A model generated the notes under the pieces. That model was not told the origin of the DNA, did no database searches, and saw only the letters and a list, made by a program, of their open reading frames with translations. From positions 26,926,812 through 26,990,811 of the forward strand of contig NC_059502.1 in NCBI RefSeq assembly GCF_914767665.1: a stretch of DNA of 64,000 bases. The letters are read 5' to 3'. Each line of letters starts with the position of its first letter. The first letter of the stretch is position 1. Shown piece by piece: positions 34,034-45,579 of this stretch. This stretch comes from Harmonia axyridis (lineage: Eukaryota; Arthropoda; Insecta; Coleoptera; Coccinellidae). The translations under genes and the position numbers were made by a program.

Positions 34034-35145
34034 TACAGGGTGTTGTGATTTGTTTCCGACAAACTGAAATGGATGATAGATCACATCATTTTGAGCAAAA
34101 AAGTTCCTATGAACATGGGTCCGGAAATGCTTCGTTTCCGAGATACAGATACAGACTGTTAAAGTTGAAAAAATAATTCTCGTTTTCTTTAATATGTTTT
34201 GACGGCTTCGAAATCCTTTCATGAAATTATTCCTATTCAAATATTAAATTTAAATTCATTTTGAAAATTTCTAAGGCGAAATGCATGCGGATTTTCTATT
34301 TGAGTTTTTATTTTCTTCGAAGGTCTGTAAAATCCTATTTCTCTGTAGATGATTTCTTCTTTGTATGCTTCGTTCGGGCCTTTGGTAACCAATACCATTT
34401 TCCTGTATTTGTTGATAAGCTATTAACTTAGTTAACTATAATTATAATTAATGGCATCTGAACCTAACACACTTTAAATCTGTCATTGTGTATAGCCATT
34501 TTAAATCTATTGCCGCAACAATTGTTGAATATAAAACAATCAATCATTCGAAGATGTCATTTGTGCATTCAACAGAACGGTGGACATTTCAAACACCTTC
34601 TTTAAAAATTATTATGTTATTTTGTTTTGTTCTAAATTGTTACTTCTTAAAAATATTTAATTTAAAATTATTACAAATTTGTTTCTACATGTTTAAGAGA
34701 TTACAAAAATATGGATTTGGCTTTAAATGCGTTTTTCTCTGAAACGGTTGCCCCTAGCAATTTAAATGAGTTATACCTTTTTTAACTAGAAAAGTCAGGG
34801 GAATCGATTTTTTCAGTCCAGAATGATGTACAGGGTAGCACAAAAAAGTTGCTACGGTTTAAAGGGGACGAAATGATTGCCAGTGGCGCCCTCTAGAAAA
34901 TACAACCAAATCGACCACGAATTTGAATTTCTCACCTCAAAAAACCCTATGTACCAACTTTCATGCAATTATTTGGAATCAGTCGAAAGATATTTGAGAA
35001 AACGCGAATTATTTTTTCAACTTTAACACCCTGTATCTCGGAAACGAAGCATTTCCGGACCCATGTTCATAGGAACTTTTTTGCTTAAAATGATGTGATC
35101 TATCACCCGTTTCAGTTTGTCGGAAACAAATCAGAACACCCTGTA
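34034..35145. repeat. Hairpin MITE, family K
   Basis: Ends TACAGGGTGTTGTGATTTGT and the complement of TACAGGGTGTTCTGATTTGT; TA flanks. Arms of about 190 bp share TTTCCGACAAACTGAAA, AACATGGGTCCGGAAATGC and CGTTTCCGAGATACAG. The word ATGGGTCCGGAAA is also in family A. An extra end-like TACAGGGTAGCAC sits inside at 34829. Confidence 0.85.
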
Positions 35146-35602
35146 TATCAAAAAAACCATTGACTTGAGAGCTTTCAAGCGATCGTTCTTTAATGATACC
35201 AAGGAGACCACAGAACTGTTTAAGGTATTAAGGGTTTTCGAAGTGGAGGTCATTTTTATATTAAAAAATAAACTAGTATAGTATGGCACAATTCAATGGA
35301 TTTTTATTTCATTGTGAAACGGGAGGCATACCATTAACGATAGAAAATGAAAATTTCTCATGACCAATTCTTACATGTCCTCGTTGACTTCATAAATTCC
35401 AACTTTATGGTCTTCAATCAATTGTGAGGCATTGGCATGGGCCTTATCTTTCACGTGGCCCAAAAAAAATCTGAAGGTGATAAATGAAAAGATCTCGTTC
35501 ACCATATAATAAAAAATAATATTGTATGATACCTCTTGGAGGAATAAATCGGCCATGAAACTTCTCTTGCAAAGTTGAGATTGTTTCATTGCTAGTGTCT
35601 TA
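35146..35602. other. Unassigned interval
   Basis: A 72-codon minus frame at 35371-35589 has no known family. Nothing else recognised. Confidence 0.35.
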
Positions 35603-36310
35603 TTGAAAATAAACGTCTTTGTGCAGGATCCACGAGGAATAAAGAACCCTGCGTTTTCGTCAACACTACAACAGCAATATTCTCAGTTGTTCTTGAGAGA
35701 CGACACGGTTTTGATTCTTTATATTACTAAGTCCCAACAAGCAGATGAACTTGCAAAAAGTGCATCAAGTTTAACACCTGCTGGAGCTGAGCCTTTCTGT
35801 GGACTAGGAAAAGGCCATCAATATAAGGAAGCGGTCCAGCAATGGGAGTTGAATAAGAGGATAACCCACTAAACAAACACTCCTGGACTTACTCAGGCCA
35901 AGAAATTCGTGATGATTTCATCTACCTACGTCAGAAAGCTCTTGAAGCTGTCACGAGGCAAGCTTCGGGTGATGGTGGGACTGCTGACGAGGAACTGTTG
36001 GTACAAACATCATTTGTAGCTTATGGGAAACTCAGCAGATGAGATTTGCAGGCTCTGTGGATCAGAGGCAGAAGCAGCCAAACGCAAGTGTCCAGAGCTG
36101 GCTGGCCTAAGAACCATTCATATAGAAAAGCTGGTCCTGGATACCCGAGAGGTAACGGCCAAGGCACCTAAGGAGGTTGTCAGTTTTATCAACGACATGG
36201 ACAACTTCCTTGGGTTTCCATGAAGATGTAGGGTAGAGAACAAAAGATCTACATGTATGTAGTTCCCGAAAGGCTTACCGAGCCAAAACTTGTTTGGCTG
36301 CAAAATTTTC
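35603..36310 (+). pseudogene. LINE 3' part: RNase H end and C-terminal zinc knuckle, copy 1
   Basis: QQADELAKSASSLTPAGAEP and FCGLGKGHQYKEAVQQWEL are the end of a retroelement RNase H domain as in jockey/R1-type LINEs; then (frame changes) PGLTQAKKF, a KLSRGKLRVMVGLL block, ICRLCGSEAEAA (the CCHC-type knuckle with its second half damaged), KCPELAGLRTIHIEKLVLDT and APKEVVSFINDMDNFLGFP to a stop at 36223. The 3' UTR ends near (AGT)n at 36332. The RT region is absent. Same family as the minus-strand copy at 38640-39680. Confidence 0.8.
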
Positions 36311-36624
36311 TCAATTTAAATGCGGTGTTGAAGAGTAGTAGTAGTAGCATTTTTAGTAATGGCGTAGTTTTTACTTTTCAACTATATATGACAGCTTCAA
36401 AAGTAGCAGCTATGAAGATAGCAGGCTATTCAAAATGAAACCTGAAACCTCTTATTGGAAAGCCCATAAATGTTTTAATACTGATTTGATTGTGGTCGGT
36501 TGATTTATCTGAATTAGGAGTTCAGATGAAACGATACTCCTGAAATTTGCCATAAGTATTCGAGGTATTATGTGACATATAAAAATGAAATTGCAACCAA
36601 GTCCCATCTTCTGGAAATAATATT

Positions 36625-36700
36625 CATTTTTTCGATATTCTGCTTAAATTTTCTACTGTTCTGGTAGCGCGACTAACATAATTTTTCAATGAAGCTCTCC
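36625..36700 (+). repeat. Dispersed monomer repeat, partial unit
   Basis: GATATTCTGCTTAAATTTTC and GTTCTGGTAGCGCGACTAAC match the family listed at 20580 and 60765. Confidence 0.45.
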
Positions 36701-36771
36701 ACCCGATAGGATAAGTAATCTCTGAAATGTTTGATTGTCTCAGTCTTTACTTGTCGGAAATTCATCTTGAT

Positions 36772-36953
36772 GATTAAAAAGTAAAATAACTTATTTCCGC
36801 TTTATATATTTATTTTCACAACAATTGTTTCGTCATGATAACATGACTTCGTCAGGTTACCATGCTCACCTGACGAAGTCATGTTATCATGACGAAACAA
36901 TTGTTGTGAAAATAAATATATAAAGCGGAAATAAGTTATTTTACTTTTTAATC
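36772..36953. repeat. Perfect palindrome, 86-bp arms, 10-bp loop, with hammerhead-like fold
   Basis: Arms 36772-36857 and 36868-36953 are exact reverse complements; the spacer is TACCATGCTC. A 12-bp direct repeat AATCTCTGAAAT flanks it (36717-36728 and 36957-36968). In the right arm, CTGACGA (36870-36876) is followed by a 6-bp stem with UUAU loop (36878-36893), GAAAC, AATT and GTT, and TCAC/GTGA (36866-36869 with 36906-36909) can close a first stem. This is the layout of a small type I hammerhead ribozyme, with one extra A at 36877. The left arm gives the same on the minus strand. Confidence 0.85.
36866..36909 (+). ncRNA. Hammerhead-ribozyme-like motif
   Basis: Stem I 4 bp (TCAC/GTGA), core CTGACGA, stem II 6 bp (GTCATG/CATGAC), core GAAA, stem III 2 bp with AATT loop, expected cleavage after T36905. 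Minimal type I hammerheads with such short stem III are known from Penelope-like elements and retrozymes. Caveat: the extra A between core and stem II would weaken or abolish activity. Self-cleavage is inferred, not seen. Confidence 0.4.
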
Positions 36954-37029
36954 TTCAATCTCTGAAATATTGGGATTTTTCATCTATATTTTTATATTTG
37001 CTATACCTACTTGTATATTATTCTTTTTG

Positions 37030-37150
37030 ATTTTTAGGTTCTGGTCACACGATAAACATCAAATTTTGCACGAAACTTCATATTGTTAAGTATTTTACAT
37101 CGAAGTGCAAAATTTCATCTCAATGGGATCCGCAGTTTCAGTATAATAGA
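37030..37150 (+). repeat. Dispersed monomer repeat, one unit
   Basis: GGTTCTGGTCACACGATAAA followed by TCAAATTTTGCACG and, later, AAAATTTCATCTCAATGGGA; same family as 20580 and 60765. Confidence 0.5.
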
Positions 37151-37309
37151 AATACAGGATGGACCACGATCAATGGTACCCTAGACTTTTATGCAAAACG
37201 GAAGGGACGATTTTATTGAAAATTTGGTTTCTTGCTGCCCTATCGATCTAAAATATTTTCAGCGCTACGGTGTTACCGCTCATATCAAAAAGTATCTACT
37301 GAAAACTTC

Positions 37310-37759
37310 ATTCTTCATTCAAATAGAATGATGCTGGAAAAGCCATAGCTGTTGACGGTATCAGATATTGCGATATGATTACCTTTTCATGATCAAAACT
37401 GCAAAATATTGATACTGAGAACATATGGTTTCCACAAGATGAGGCTGCTTGTCATACAGCATACAGAGAACCTTTACAATTACTGCATACCAAGATTGCA
37501 GACCGTGTTATTTTGAGATTCGGTGAGGTGAATTGGCCTTTAAGATCCTGTGATTTGACACTGTTAGACCTCTTTCCCTGTTGAAGCACAGGTCTACAAG
37601 GATAATCCTCGAAACGTTGAAGCATTGAAAGCAAAAATTATTCGAGTAATTGGTGAGATAGAGCTGCAATTATGCCAGAATATGATTGAAAATGTTAAAA
37701 AAACTGACTATTCCAGAGACGCAAGAGGTGGTCGAATGGGGAAAATCATTTTCATATAA
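37310..37759 (+). pseudogene. Rosa-like transposase relic, third lineage
   Basis: Blocks in order: GKAIAVDGIRYCDMITF (equivalent to GQNVTVNGDQYRAMITNFF in copy 2), WFPQDEAACHTAYREPL with the second catalytic Asp, FGEVNWPLRSCDLTLLDLF with the third, then ALKAKIIRVIGEIELQLCQN and DARGGRMGKIIF to a stop at 37759. There are 42 residues between the two Asp here, one more than in copy 2. The first Asp block is missing and frames shift at least twice. Much more diverged than the copies at 4924 and 59997. Confidence 0.78.
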
Positions 37760-37975
37760 ATAGCAAACATTGTATTTTGAAAATGAATGAAAACTTTTTC
37801 AGTTTCAATTTAAATTTCATGTCATTTGATTATTTACTGTTGAAAATTCAATTTGCAAGACCCTGAGTACCCCAATACTCTCTAGTTCAAGAACATATCT
37901 AAAGATTACCTACCTAATACTGCTTCTTACTAATAAATGAAACCACTGAATCTCAAAACACCTCCTACAATGAAC

Positions 37976-38010
37976 GATGATGATAATGATGATGATAATG
38001 ATGATGATAA
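37976..38010. repeat. (GAT)n microsatellite
   Basis: GATGATGATAATGATGATGA pattern repeated over 35 bp, with interspersed AAT units. Confidence 0.85.
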
Positions 38011-38159
38011 ATCGACTTTTCCTCCAAAGAAACAAAATATTTACCAGAATTCTTCACATTAACATTCACCGAATCGGCCGATACCATCGTCATAGCCAAA
38101 GAGCCCTTGTTGGATTGTATTTCAAGCCACTCGAATGAACTGGGAAGCAAAACAGAAGT

Positions 38160-38639
38160 CTTGTTAGTTAGCGAGATAGGAATTAATTTCTTTACCGCCC
38201 CAACTTTGGCGTCTTGAGCGAATAAGATGACGCAGGCGCCCTTTGTGGCGTCAATGACAACTAATTGGATGAGGTTAAAACTTTCTCTCGGTTAGTGGGT
38301 CGATGGAATTGTTGGACAAGATCAGGGATGCTTCGTCACCTTGGACTTCGTTAATAAAACTTGGAATACCTCGTTACTTTCTCGGAATTTTCTTCCAGGG
38401 TTGACTAAATTCCTTTGGAAGTTGATGATTTCAGGACTAGAATTGAAGGATCACTATGTGTCTGTGTAAACATACATTATTAATTCTAAAATTAATTATT
38501 TATCAAACAAAACTGCAATAATTTGATATTTATATGGAATCATCAAGAAGACTCATTTGAATTTAACATTTTTTACTATAACAACATAATATATGATGGC
38601 TTACAGACAATTTTCCTTAACACTTGTTAACTACCACTA
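38160..38639. other. Unassigned interval
   Basis: Moderately GC-rich at 38160-38420 with no recognisable frame; then AT-rich up to the LINE tail. Confidence 0.35.
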
Positions 38640-39680
38640 CATAGTTTTCAAGGGATTATTATTATTTTTATTATTTGAACATGGGGTCGTTTTGGTTCGG
38701 TAAGCCTTCCGGGAACTGCGACCATGTAGATCTTTTGTTCTCTACCCTACTCATTCATGGAAACCCAAGGAGGTCGTCAATGACGTTAATAAAACTTACA
38801 ACTTCCTTAGGGGCCTTGGCCGTTACCTCTCTGGTATCCAGGACTGGCTTACCCATATGAATGGTTCTTAAGCCAGCCAGCTCCGGACACTTGCTGTTCC
38901 TGCTTCTGATCCACAGAGCCTGCGAATCTCATCTGCTGACTTTTCCATACGGTACAAATGATATTTGTACCGACAGTGCCCCGTCAGCAGTCTCACCATA
39001 ACCCGAAGCTAGGCTCGTGACAGCTTCAAGAACTTTTTGGTGTAGGTAGGTGGAATCGTCACGAATTTCTTTGCCTGAGCAAGTCTAGGAGTGTTAGTCC
39101 AGTGGATTATCATGTTGTTCAACTCCCATAGCTGGACCACAGCTTTATATTGGTATTTTCCTAGCCCTCAGAAAGGCTTAGGTCCAGCAGGTGTTGACCT
39201 TGATGCACTTTTCCCTGCCCTGGTACCCATAGTAGAGTCACTTCATTGCCTCTGGCCAGTTGCTTTTTGGTGTTACGGCACCGACAAAGACTCCTGGCAG
39301 CACGATTCCAGGGATCTCAGCGTGGTTTGGCTGTCCGTGGTGATGTAGATATGCGCCCCCTTGAGGTTCATTTTGGGACACTCCTGAGCGCATACATCAA
39401 CAGTCAGTCTCTAGGTCTGTAGAATCGAAGGCTCACTTCCCAGGGCTGCAGAGATCCTCAGTTTAGGTCCATATATCCCAATGTCAGTACCTCTCTCTGA
39501 TTTTGATCCATCGGTGAACCATATGGATGACTTTTTGCCCATACGATTTACGAAACTTATTGCACTAGGACGGTCATTTATAACCGTTTCAAAGGGCGTT
39601 TCAAAATCGAAAGTGGTTGGCATAACTTCCGATGGTTTTGCCAAGAGGTTTGAATCTACTACTACTAACATTTGATTCCG
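38640..39680 (-). pseudogene. LINE 3' part: RNase H domain and zinc knuckle, copy 2
   Basis: On the minus strand: KKSSIWFTDGSKSERGTDIG (RNase H first catalytic Asp in FTDGS), LRISAALGSEPSILQTE with the conserved Glu, AHIYITTDSQ with the next Asp, then frame changes, PAGPKPF, GLGKYQYKAVVQLWELNN, NTPRLAQAKKFVTIP, MRFAGSVDQKQ and a degraded C-terminus, ending in (AAT)n at 38656-38675. The RT is missing. It matches the plus copy at 35603 across the shared part but retains about 400 bp more on its 5' side. Several frameshifts and stops; inactive. Confidence 0.8.
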
Positions 39681-39720
39681 TGAGGAGCAGTTTCTAGATA
39701 TGCGGTTGGAAATTTCTACT

Positions 39721-39793
39721 TAGTCGGTAGCTCAATTGATGAGAGCACTAGACTGGTGATTCGGAGGTTGCAGGTTCGTGTCCCGCTAGGAGA
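39721..39793 (+). tRNA. tRNA-like sequence, degenerate (SINE head or pseudo-tRNA)
   Basis: The 73-nt block fits a cloverleaf partition: A-box-like TAGCTCAATTGATGAGAGC (39728-39746) with paired GCTC/GAGC, a 7-nt anticodon loop CTGGTGA with T at position 33 (anticodon would be GGT), and B-box-like GGTTCGTGTCC (39773-39783). Acceptor and anticodon stems pair poorly, so it is not a working tRNA gene; tRNA-derived SINEs look like this. Confidence 0.5.
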
Positions 39794-42700
39794 GGTACTT
39801 TTTCCGGAATCGCAAATTGTCATTTAGTCATCATATATTATGCTATTATCAATTTCAGACATTAACCAATTTTTCTTATTTCAAAGAATTATTTGTCATA
39901 TTGAAATGAAATGTTGTTCAGTATCAAGATAACTTTGCAAAATTTGATTTTAGTTCCTATGATGGATACAAAGTTTGAAGGACACCCTGTATATTGGCAC
40001 CAAATCATGGAAGGACACTCAAATTAGGTATTGTATTTCGGATAAAATCGAATTTGTTATTGATATTCCCAATTTTTTAAAAATCAAATGTGTTTTCTTG
40101 CCATGATGTCCACACCCAATGAAAATTGTCTATCTTCCACCTTCTACGCTAATCCAAAATAATTTGAAAAAAGTCAGTCCATTCTTTGACGGATATTCTG
40201 TCATTAGAAGGGTTATCATATCAGAAACACATGATAAGATTTTCCGGAGGATTTTTCCGTTTAAAATTATTACTGATTTTTAAATTTCAGTTCGATCGGA
40301 TGAATACAATCATTGAGAACAATATTTTATTTGATCATTTCAAATGAAATATTCGACTTGAATCTAATCTGTGAATTTTTAACACAGCTCGTTATTAGTG
40401 AATCGAACTGAATCGCTCAACACCATTCTCGATTCAAAATTAGAAAATTTTGTTTGCGTACAATTATATGAACTTCAACGACACATATTAATGCATTATT
40501 GGCTAAATAATTTATTTAATCCCGTTTAAAATTGTGTAAGTTCTGTAAACTCCACTCATCTAAACATACACAGACTTTATTCAAAAAATTATGGTTCACG
40601 ATCAATCCATTTCACAATGAGAAAAATAATCATGAGAAATAATAAGAAATTGGCCCAGTTGGTGACATCTGCAATATTTTTTATAATTTCTTAATTGTTT
40701 GAAAATTCAAATTTTCTTGATCTTTTTTGAATTGCATATTTCATGATATCTCTATATATATTTTCATGGAAATCTTTTCATGAATCATCAATGGGTCTTT
40801 TTATTACAATTCAATGAGTTAGTAACAATATAAAGAAAGTACGAATCAAAAACAAAATTTTTTTTTGTGAATTATTCTCTTTTATATCCAGATTGCATTT
40901 CACGCTAATAGTTAATGTTCAGGCAATTGATTTCTTTTCATTTTCAGGTTTTGGGATGGAAGGCTATATCCTAAACTTACAAGGAAAATTGATAAGAGAG
41001 ATGTGTTGAAAGACATGAAAAGCCAGAACTGAAGAATTAATTTTATAGGCACAAAATTAGGATAAATATGAAAAAGCTGAGGTTTCGCTGGCCCAGATTA
41101 AGGAGATAGATTTTAATTGAAAGACGAAAAATGCACTCAATAATTTAATTTCTGTACTTAATTCCACACAAAATTCATAGTTCCCATGTTTTCAATAAGA
41201 AATTTATTAGAAGAAACTTTTTCATTTGAGTGTTGAATCCGTAGAGCATCACCTTTTCTCAATCTCATTATTATGGAAGAATCATTAGCGATCCATCTAA
41301 TTAAGTCTGATCATGAATAAATTACGGATAACGGACTGATTTGCATCTATCAAATTATATTCACTTCTGACTAATTTTGAATTGGTGAAATTCCCAAATT
41401 AATCTTCATTCAAATCGAATAATTCTTAAATATGCATTGAAATAATGATTAATTCAACCTAATTCTATGTTTTGATTATCGTTACCCCTAATTATACTTT
41501 CGAACGCATAACAAAACATTGGTCGTAATTATCTACGTTTTTAACCACTTCACTAATTCCGATGTTCAACAAGTGGGAATTTCTCACCTATGCGGTGGTA
41601 TATTTCTTGTAGTATTTACATGAATAAAGTCTTTCTATACGATTAATAATATCGATTTGAACACTTCCGCCTGATATTGTGAAAACTACGACAAGTACAC
41701 CATCTAGAGTTTGTCTGCTAAACTATAATAATTTGAATGAAATTGAGTTGATACCGAAGTAGATACAAACGATTGGTATTGATCTCTTAGTATGAATGCC
41801 TTTTCTATTCGATCTACTACTTAAATCGTAGATATCAAAGTTATTCAAATTGATCTCAACCTATTTTTAATAAACCGTCCTGAATGAACTCAAAGCAGTC
41901 ATAAATCCTGTAGAATTTTTATTGAAAAATTGCATTTACTTCAGTTTTGAGCTATTAAAGGTAATTGTTACTGTAACCTTTTCTCCCTGAATTCTGTAAA
42001 CCTCAGCTTACCTAACCTTGACTTTAGCATCCGAATGAGATTGTTGTCGAAACGATTTTGAGCCAAATAAAAATCAGAAGAGAAAGATACCTAGGTCAGA
42101 ACAAGATACTAAACCTTTGTTGATCCTTAGATATTTTTTTAGAAAAATAGTAAACCTTGTAAGAATCAAACTAGAAAGTTGAAGTTTAAGAAAATATCCT
42201 TCAATCATAACTTTAACAACTTCATAGATATTTGTGATGATCATCATCAACTGCAAATCTGAATTATTTTCGTTTTGGATCTAGTTAAATCTTCTTTCTT
42301 TCAATTTAGCGGTGAAATTAATAACTCGCTGAAGCAATCGAATTCAATTCAATGCTTTTCATTGTATTTCAACTAAAACCTTTCGTTGGACGAATGTATT
42401 GAAAAAAAATTAAATAAATACACACAAATTTTTCACACCAATAAATGGCAATTGATACACCTGAAGTTGTTGAAATTATAATGAATAAACTTAATTCTTA
42501 AAACTTCGACACTCTGATGTACTCAGTAACTCCAAATTAAAGATATTTAGGATGTATTTAAGGACGCACACCCTTAACAACTAGATTTTTCTGTGAAACA
42601 CCCAGAAAAGCAGAAAGGACAGGAAAGAAAAGTTCCTTATTCTCAAAGTTCCTTCACCTGAATTGACTTAATCAGTGAACACATCAGTATTTCCATAGAA

Positions 42701-42809
42701 AACACCGAAATGATATAGGTACAATTCTTATCTTTTTGTCCAAATGTCTAGAATTTTAGAATTTTCAGTCAAAAGTGATCGGCATTCGGTTTTATACGAC
42801 TCACTGATA
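39794..42809. other. Unassigned AT-rich interval
   Basis: GGACACCCTGTATATTGG at 39981 looks like a lone right end of a CAGGGTG-type element. Otherwise no gene, RNA or repeat recognised in 3 kb. Confidence 0.4.
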
Positions 42810-43485
42810 TACAGGGTGGCCATTTGAAAACGAAACAGACGAGATTACAGACGAAATAAAGTTTTTCGATAGAAATGCTCGGACAGGTCGATTTCTGTTT
42901 CGAGGGGGACAACTTAAGATGTAGGTTACGGACGCATAGCGCTTCAACCCTTGCTACTACAACCCTCACCCCCAAATTTTGAATAGGGAAGATGGGGTGA
43001 GTGATACCTCATTTGAAAGGTATTTTTATACTGATTTCAGCACAGTAATTGTTTTTTCATTTTATGCATTAGTTCTCGAAATATTCTCAACTAAGTATTT
43101 GAAAATGAAGTGGTGTTTTCATGGCACTTGTAGTGTTTTGTGAAAAATCGACATTTTGAGCTTCAAAACAACCATGACTGTGGCTTCCTTCCTAACTAAC
43201 TAACGCATGAATATTTCGAGAACTAATGCATAAAATGAAAAAACAATTACTGTGCTGAAATCAGTATAAAAATACCTTTAAATTGAGGTATCACTCACCC
43301 CATCTTCCCTATTCAAAATTTGGGGGTGAGGGTTGTAGTAGCAAGGGTTGAAGCGCTATGCGTCCGTAACCTACATCTTAAGTTGTCCCCCTCGAAACAG
43401 AAATCGACCTGTCCGAGCATTTCTATCGAAAAACTTTATTTCGTCTGTAATCTCGTCTGTTTCGTTTTCAAATGGCCAGCCTGTA
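42810..43485. repeat. Hairpin MITE, family J, nearly identical arms
   Basis: Ends TACAGGGTGGCCATTTGAAA and the complement of TACAGGCTGGCCATTTGAAA. Arms of about 275 bp differ at about three to four positions by eye. Each arm carries the same open frame (starting MGVRVVVARVEALCVRNLHL), a by-product of the repeat. The loop near 43120-43200 is about 100 bp. Confidence 0.9.
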
Positions 43486-43738
43486 TAATTCGAGTTCAAA
43501 ATCAATTTTGTTTGGATAGGAAGTTCATTGGGAAAGTGTCTCATTCCAATAATTCAGATACCTATGTGTAATATTACACGGGAAAAAATAATCAAATTTT
43601 TGCTTTGTTCACCTGCTGAAACATATTAAGAAGAAGAATTCCGGAACAACCCATGTTATCAAAACACCGGGAAAATGTAATCAGGAATTGTTTCCAAATA
43701 TAATTATACTTCTGAAAATATTACAACCTATTACAATA

Positions 43739-43985
43739 TACAGGGTGTCCGGGAAAACGTGTGAAATCTCTCGGACACAGATGACACATAAAAAAATAAG
43801 ATGACAAGTTTCTATAATTTTTTCCCTACGGAGATACAGTCTCCTAAATGACGCCACTGGAAATCCATTTTACTGGAATATATTTCAAACTACTCAATAT
43901 AATTTAAATAAAACTTTATAAGATGAACTAAGGACCTCCTTATTTTAAATTAGCTCTTTTAATTTAGTTTTCAATTAACTTTTAT
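43739..43985. repeat. Family H, single left arm (H2)
   Basis: TACAGGGTGTCCGGGAAAAC then CATAAAAAAATAAGATGACA and CTACGGAGATACAG; homology to H1 stops near 43985 and there is no facing arm. Confidence 0.75.
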
Positions 43986-44720
43986 GATCTGAGGTTTATA
44001 TTAACAAAGTTATTCATATGGTCCTTTCTAGTTGAATGTTCCTGATATATAAATTATATTATTGTAGCATTATTGGTCGCAAACTCCGAAATATTTTTCT
44101 AGAGCTGAAATCAAAAGACCTCATGTAGTTAATGTTTTCCACCAAGATAAATAATACGTTATCTATACCATCATCGACCGTTTAACTCCAGAAATCTACT
44201 CGGAAAAATCATACCAAATTCATTTAAACCAACATCAACATCTCTACATCCCCCTGTCTACGAAGAAACGTTAAGCGAAAATCCATCACCGTTCAGCCGA
44301 AAAAATATTCAAATTTCCATACGGAAGTAACAATCAGAATAATGTTCATGGCGAAGTAGCAGCGAGCTTTTCCACCCCAGGAGGATTTCCCATGTGAAAA
44401 GCAAGGCGGAAAAGCGGCCGTACAGACCGTAACGGGGCGAAGGTATTCCAATATGAGGGATTCTTTATGCATAAGCATCCGCGAATATTAAAATCCGTTT
44501 TGTTTCGGAACTCAATCTCGCGTACGCTCGTCTAATCTAAATATGAACAGCAATATCAAAGGTGGGATGGTCCCAGATAACGGGGCAAAAAGATAATATG
44601 ACAACCCCGTGCCACATCTCTTGTTGATGAGGGAATGCGATTCGGCAAGTTGAGATCATAATAAGGACAACCTGCTTTGAAGGATCCTATACAGCTGCTT
44701 CAGAATAAAGTTTTGATATA
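43986..44720. other. Unassigned interval, GC-richer at 44280-44660
   Basis: 44280-44660 looks single-copy and relatively GC-rich, with ATGCATAA at 44468. No coding region recognised; it could be an old host regulatory or exonic segment. Confidence 0.3.
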
Positions 44721-45579
44721 CCAGGACCGCATATGTGGGATAAAACATAAAAAATTAAGATGACAAGTTCCCATAATTTTTTTTCCAAGCGGCCCTCCCT
44801 ACGGAGATACGGCCTCCTAAAAGACGCCACTGGAAATCCATTTTAGTGGAATAAATCAAACTACTCGATATAATTTGAAGGAAATTTGATATAACGAACA
44901 GTAGTAAGGATGTGTTAAAATACTGCCCTTAAATTTAAATTAGCTCTTTCAGTTTACCAGGGGCGGACTAAGTTGTACATTTTAAGGCTTATATTTTCAA
45001 CACCCTCTATGATGAGGAATGTAAAAAAACAAATTTGGATAGCTTGAACATTTTGCTGAAAAAAGGTACTCTTGTTTATCGTCGATAAAATGAACCGTTT
45101 CCGAAAAACAAAATAACAATGGAATTAATTTTTTCATTTCTATTTAAAAGAACCATGAATTCTTATTATTTTTGTCGGCAACAAAGTGTGATACGAAATT
45201 TATTTAAGGAACAAAAAAGTTTTAGTTTAGGTTATTGCATCCGACAAAATTACAAAGATTCTTAACTATGCAGTTTTAGCACAGAAAGGCAGGTTAACAA
45301 CCAAGTCCACCCCTGGTAACCTAAAAGAGATAATTTAAATTTAAGGGCAGTATTTTAAGAAGACCTAACTACTGTTCATCATATCAAATATTCTTTAAAT
45401 TATATTAAGTAGTTTGAAATTTATTCCAGTAAAATGGATTTCCAGTGACGTCATTTATAGGAGGCCGTATCTCCGTAGGGAGGGCCGATAAGAAAAAAAA
45501 TAATGGTAACTTGTCATCTTATTTTTTTATATTTTATTTGAATCCGAAAGATTTACCACATTTTCCTGGACACCCTCTA
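44721..45579. repeat. Hairpin MITE, family H (copy H3)
   Basis: The left arm has lost part of its terminal sequence (CAGGACCGCATATGTGGGAT) but then follows H1 (AAGATGACAAGTTCCC). The right end CCACATTTTCCTGGACACCC is intact. Confidence 0.75.

Noticed and set aside
39091..39348. Plus-strand ORFs over the minus-strand LINE (also 38675-38860 and 39481-39675)
   Set aside because: Antisense shadows of the RNase H region.
39721..39793. Functional tRNA-Thr gene
   Set aside because: Acceptor and anticodon stems pair poorly, so a working tRNA is unlikely; retained as a tRNA-like or SINE feature.
42769..43571. Paired ORFs starting MGVRVVVARV as a gene
   Set aside because: They are the same arm sequence of hairpin J read from both sides; no domain.
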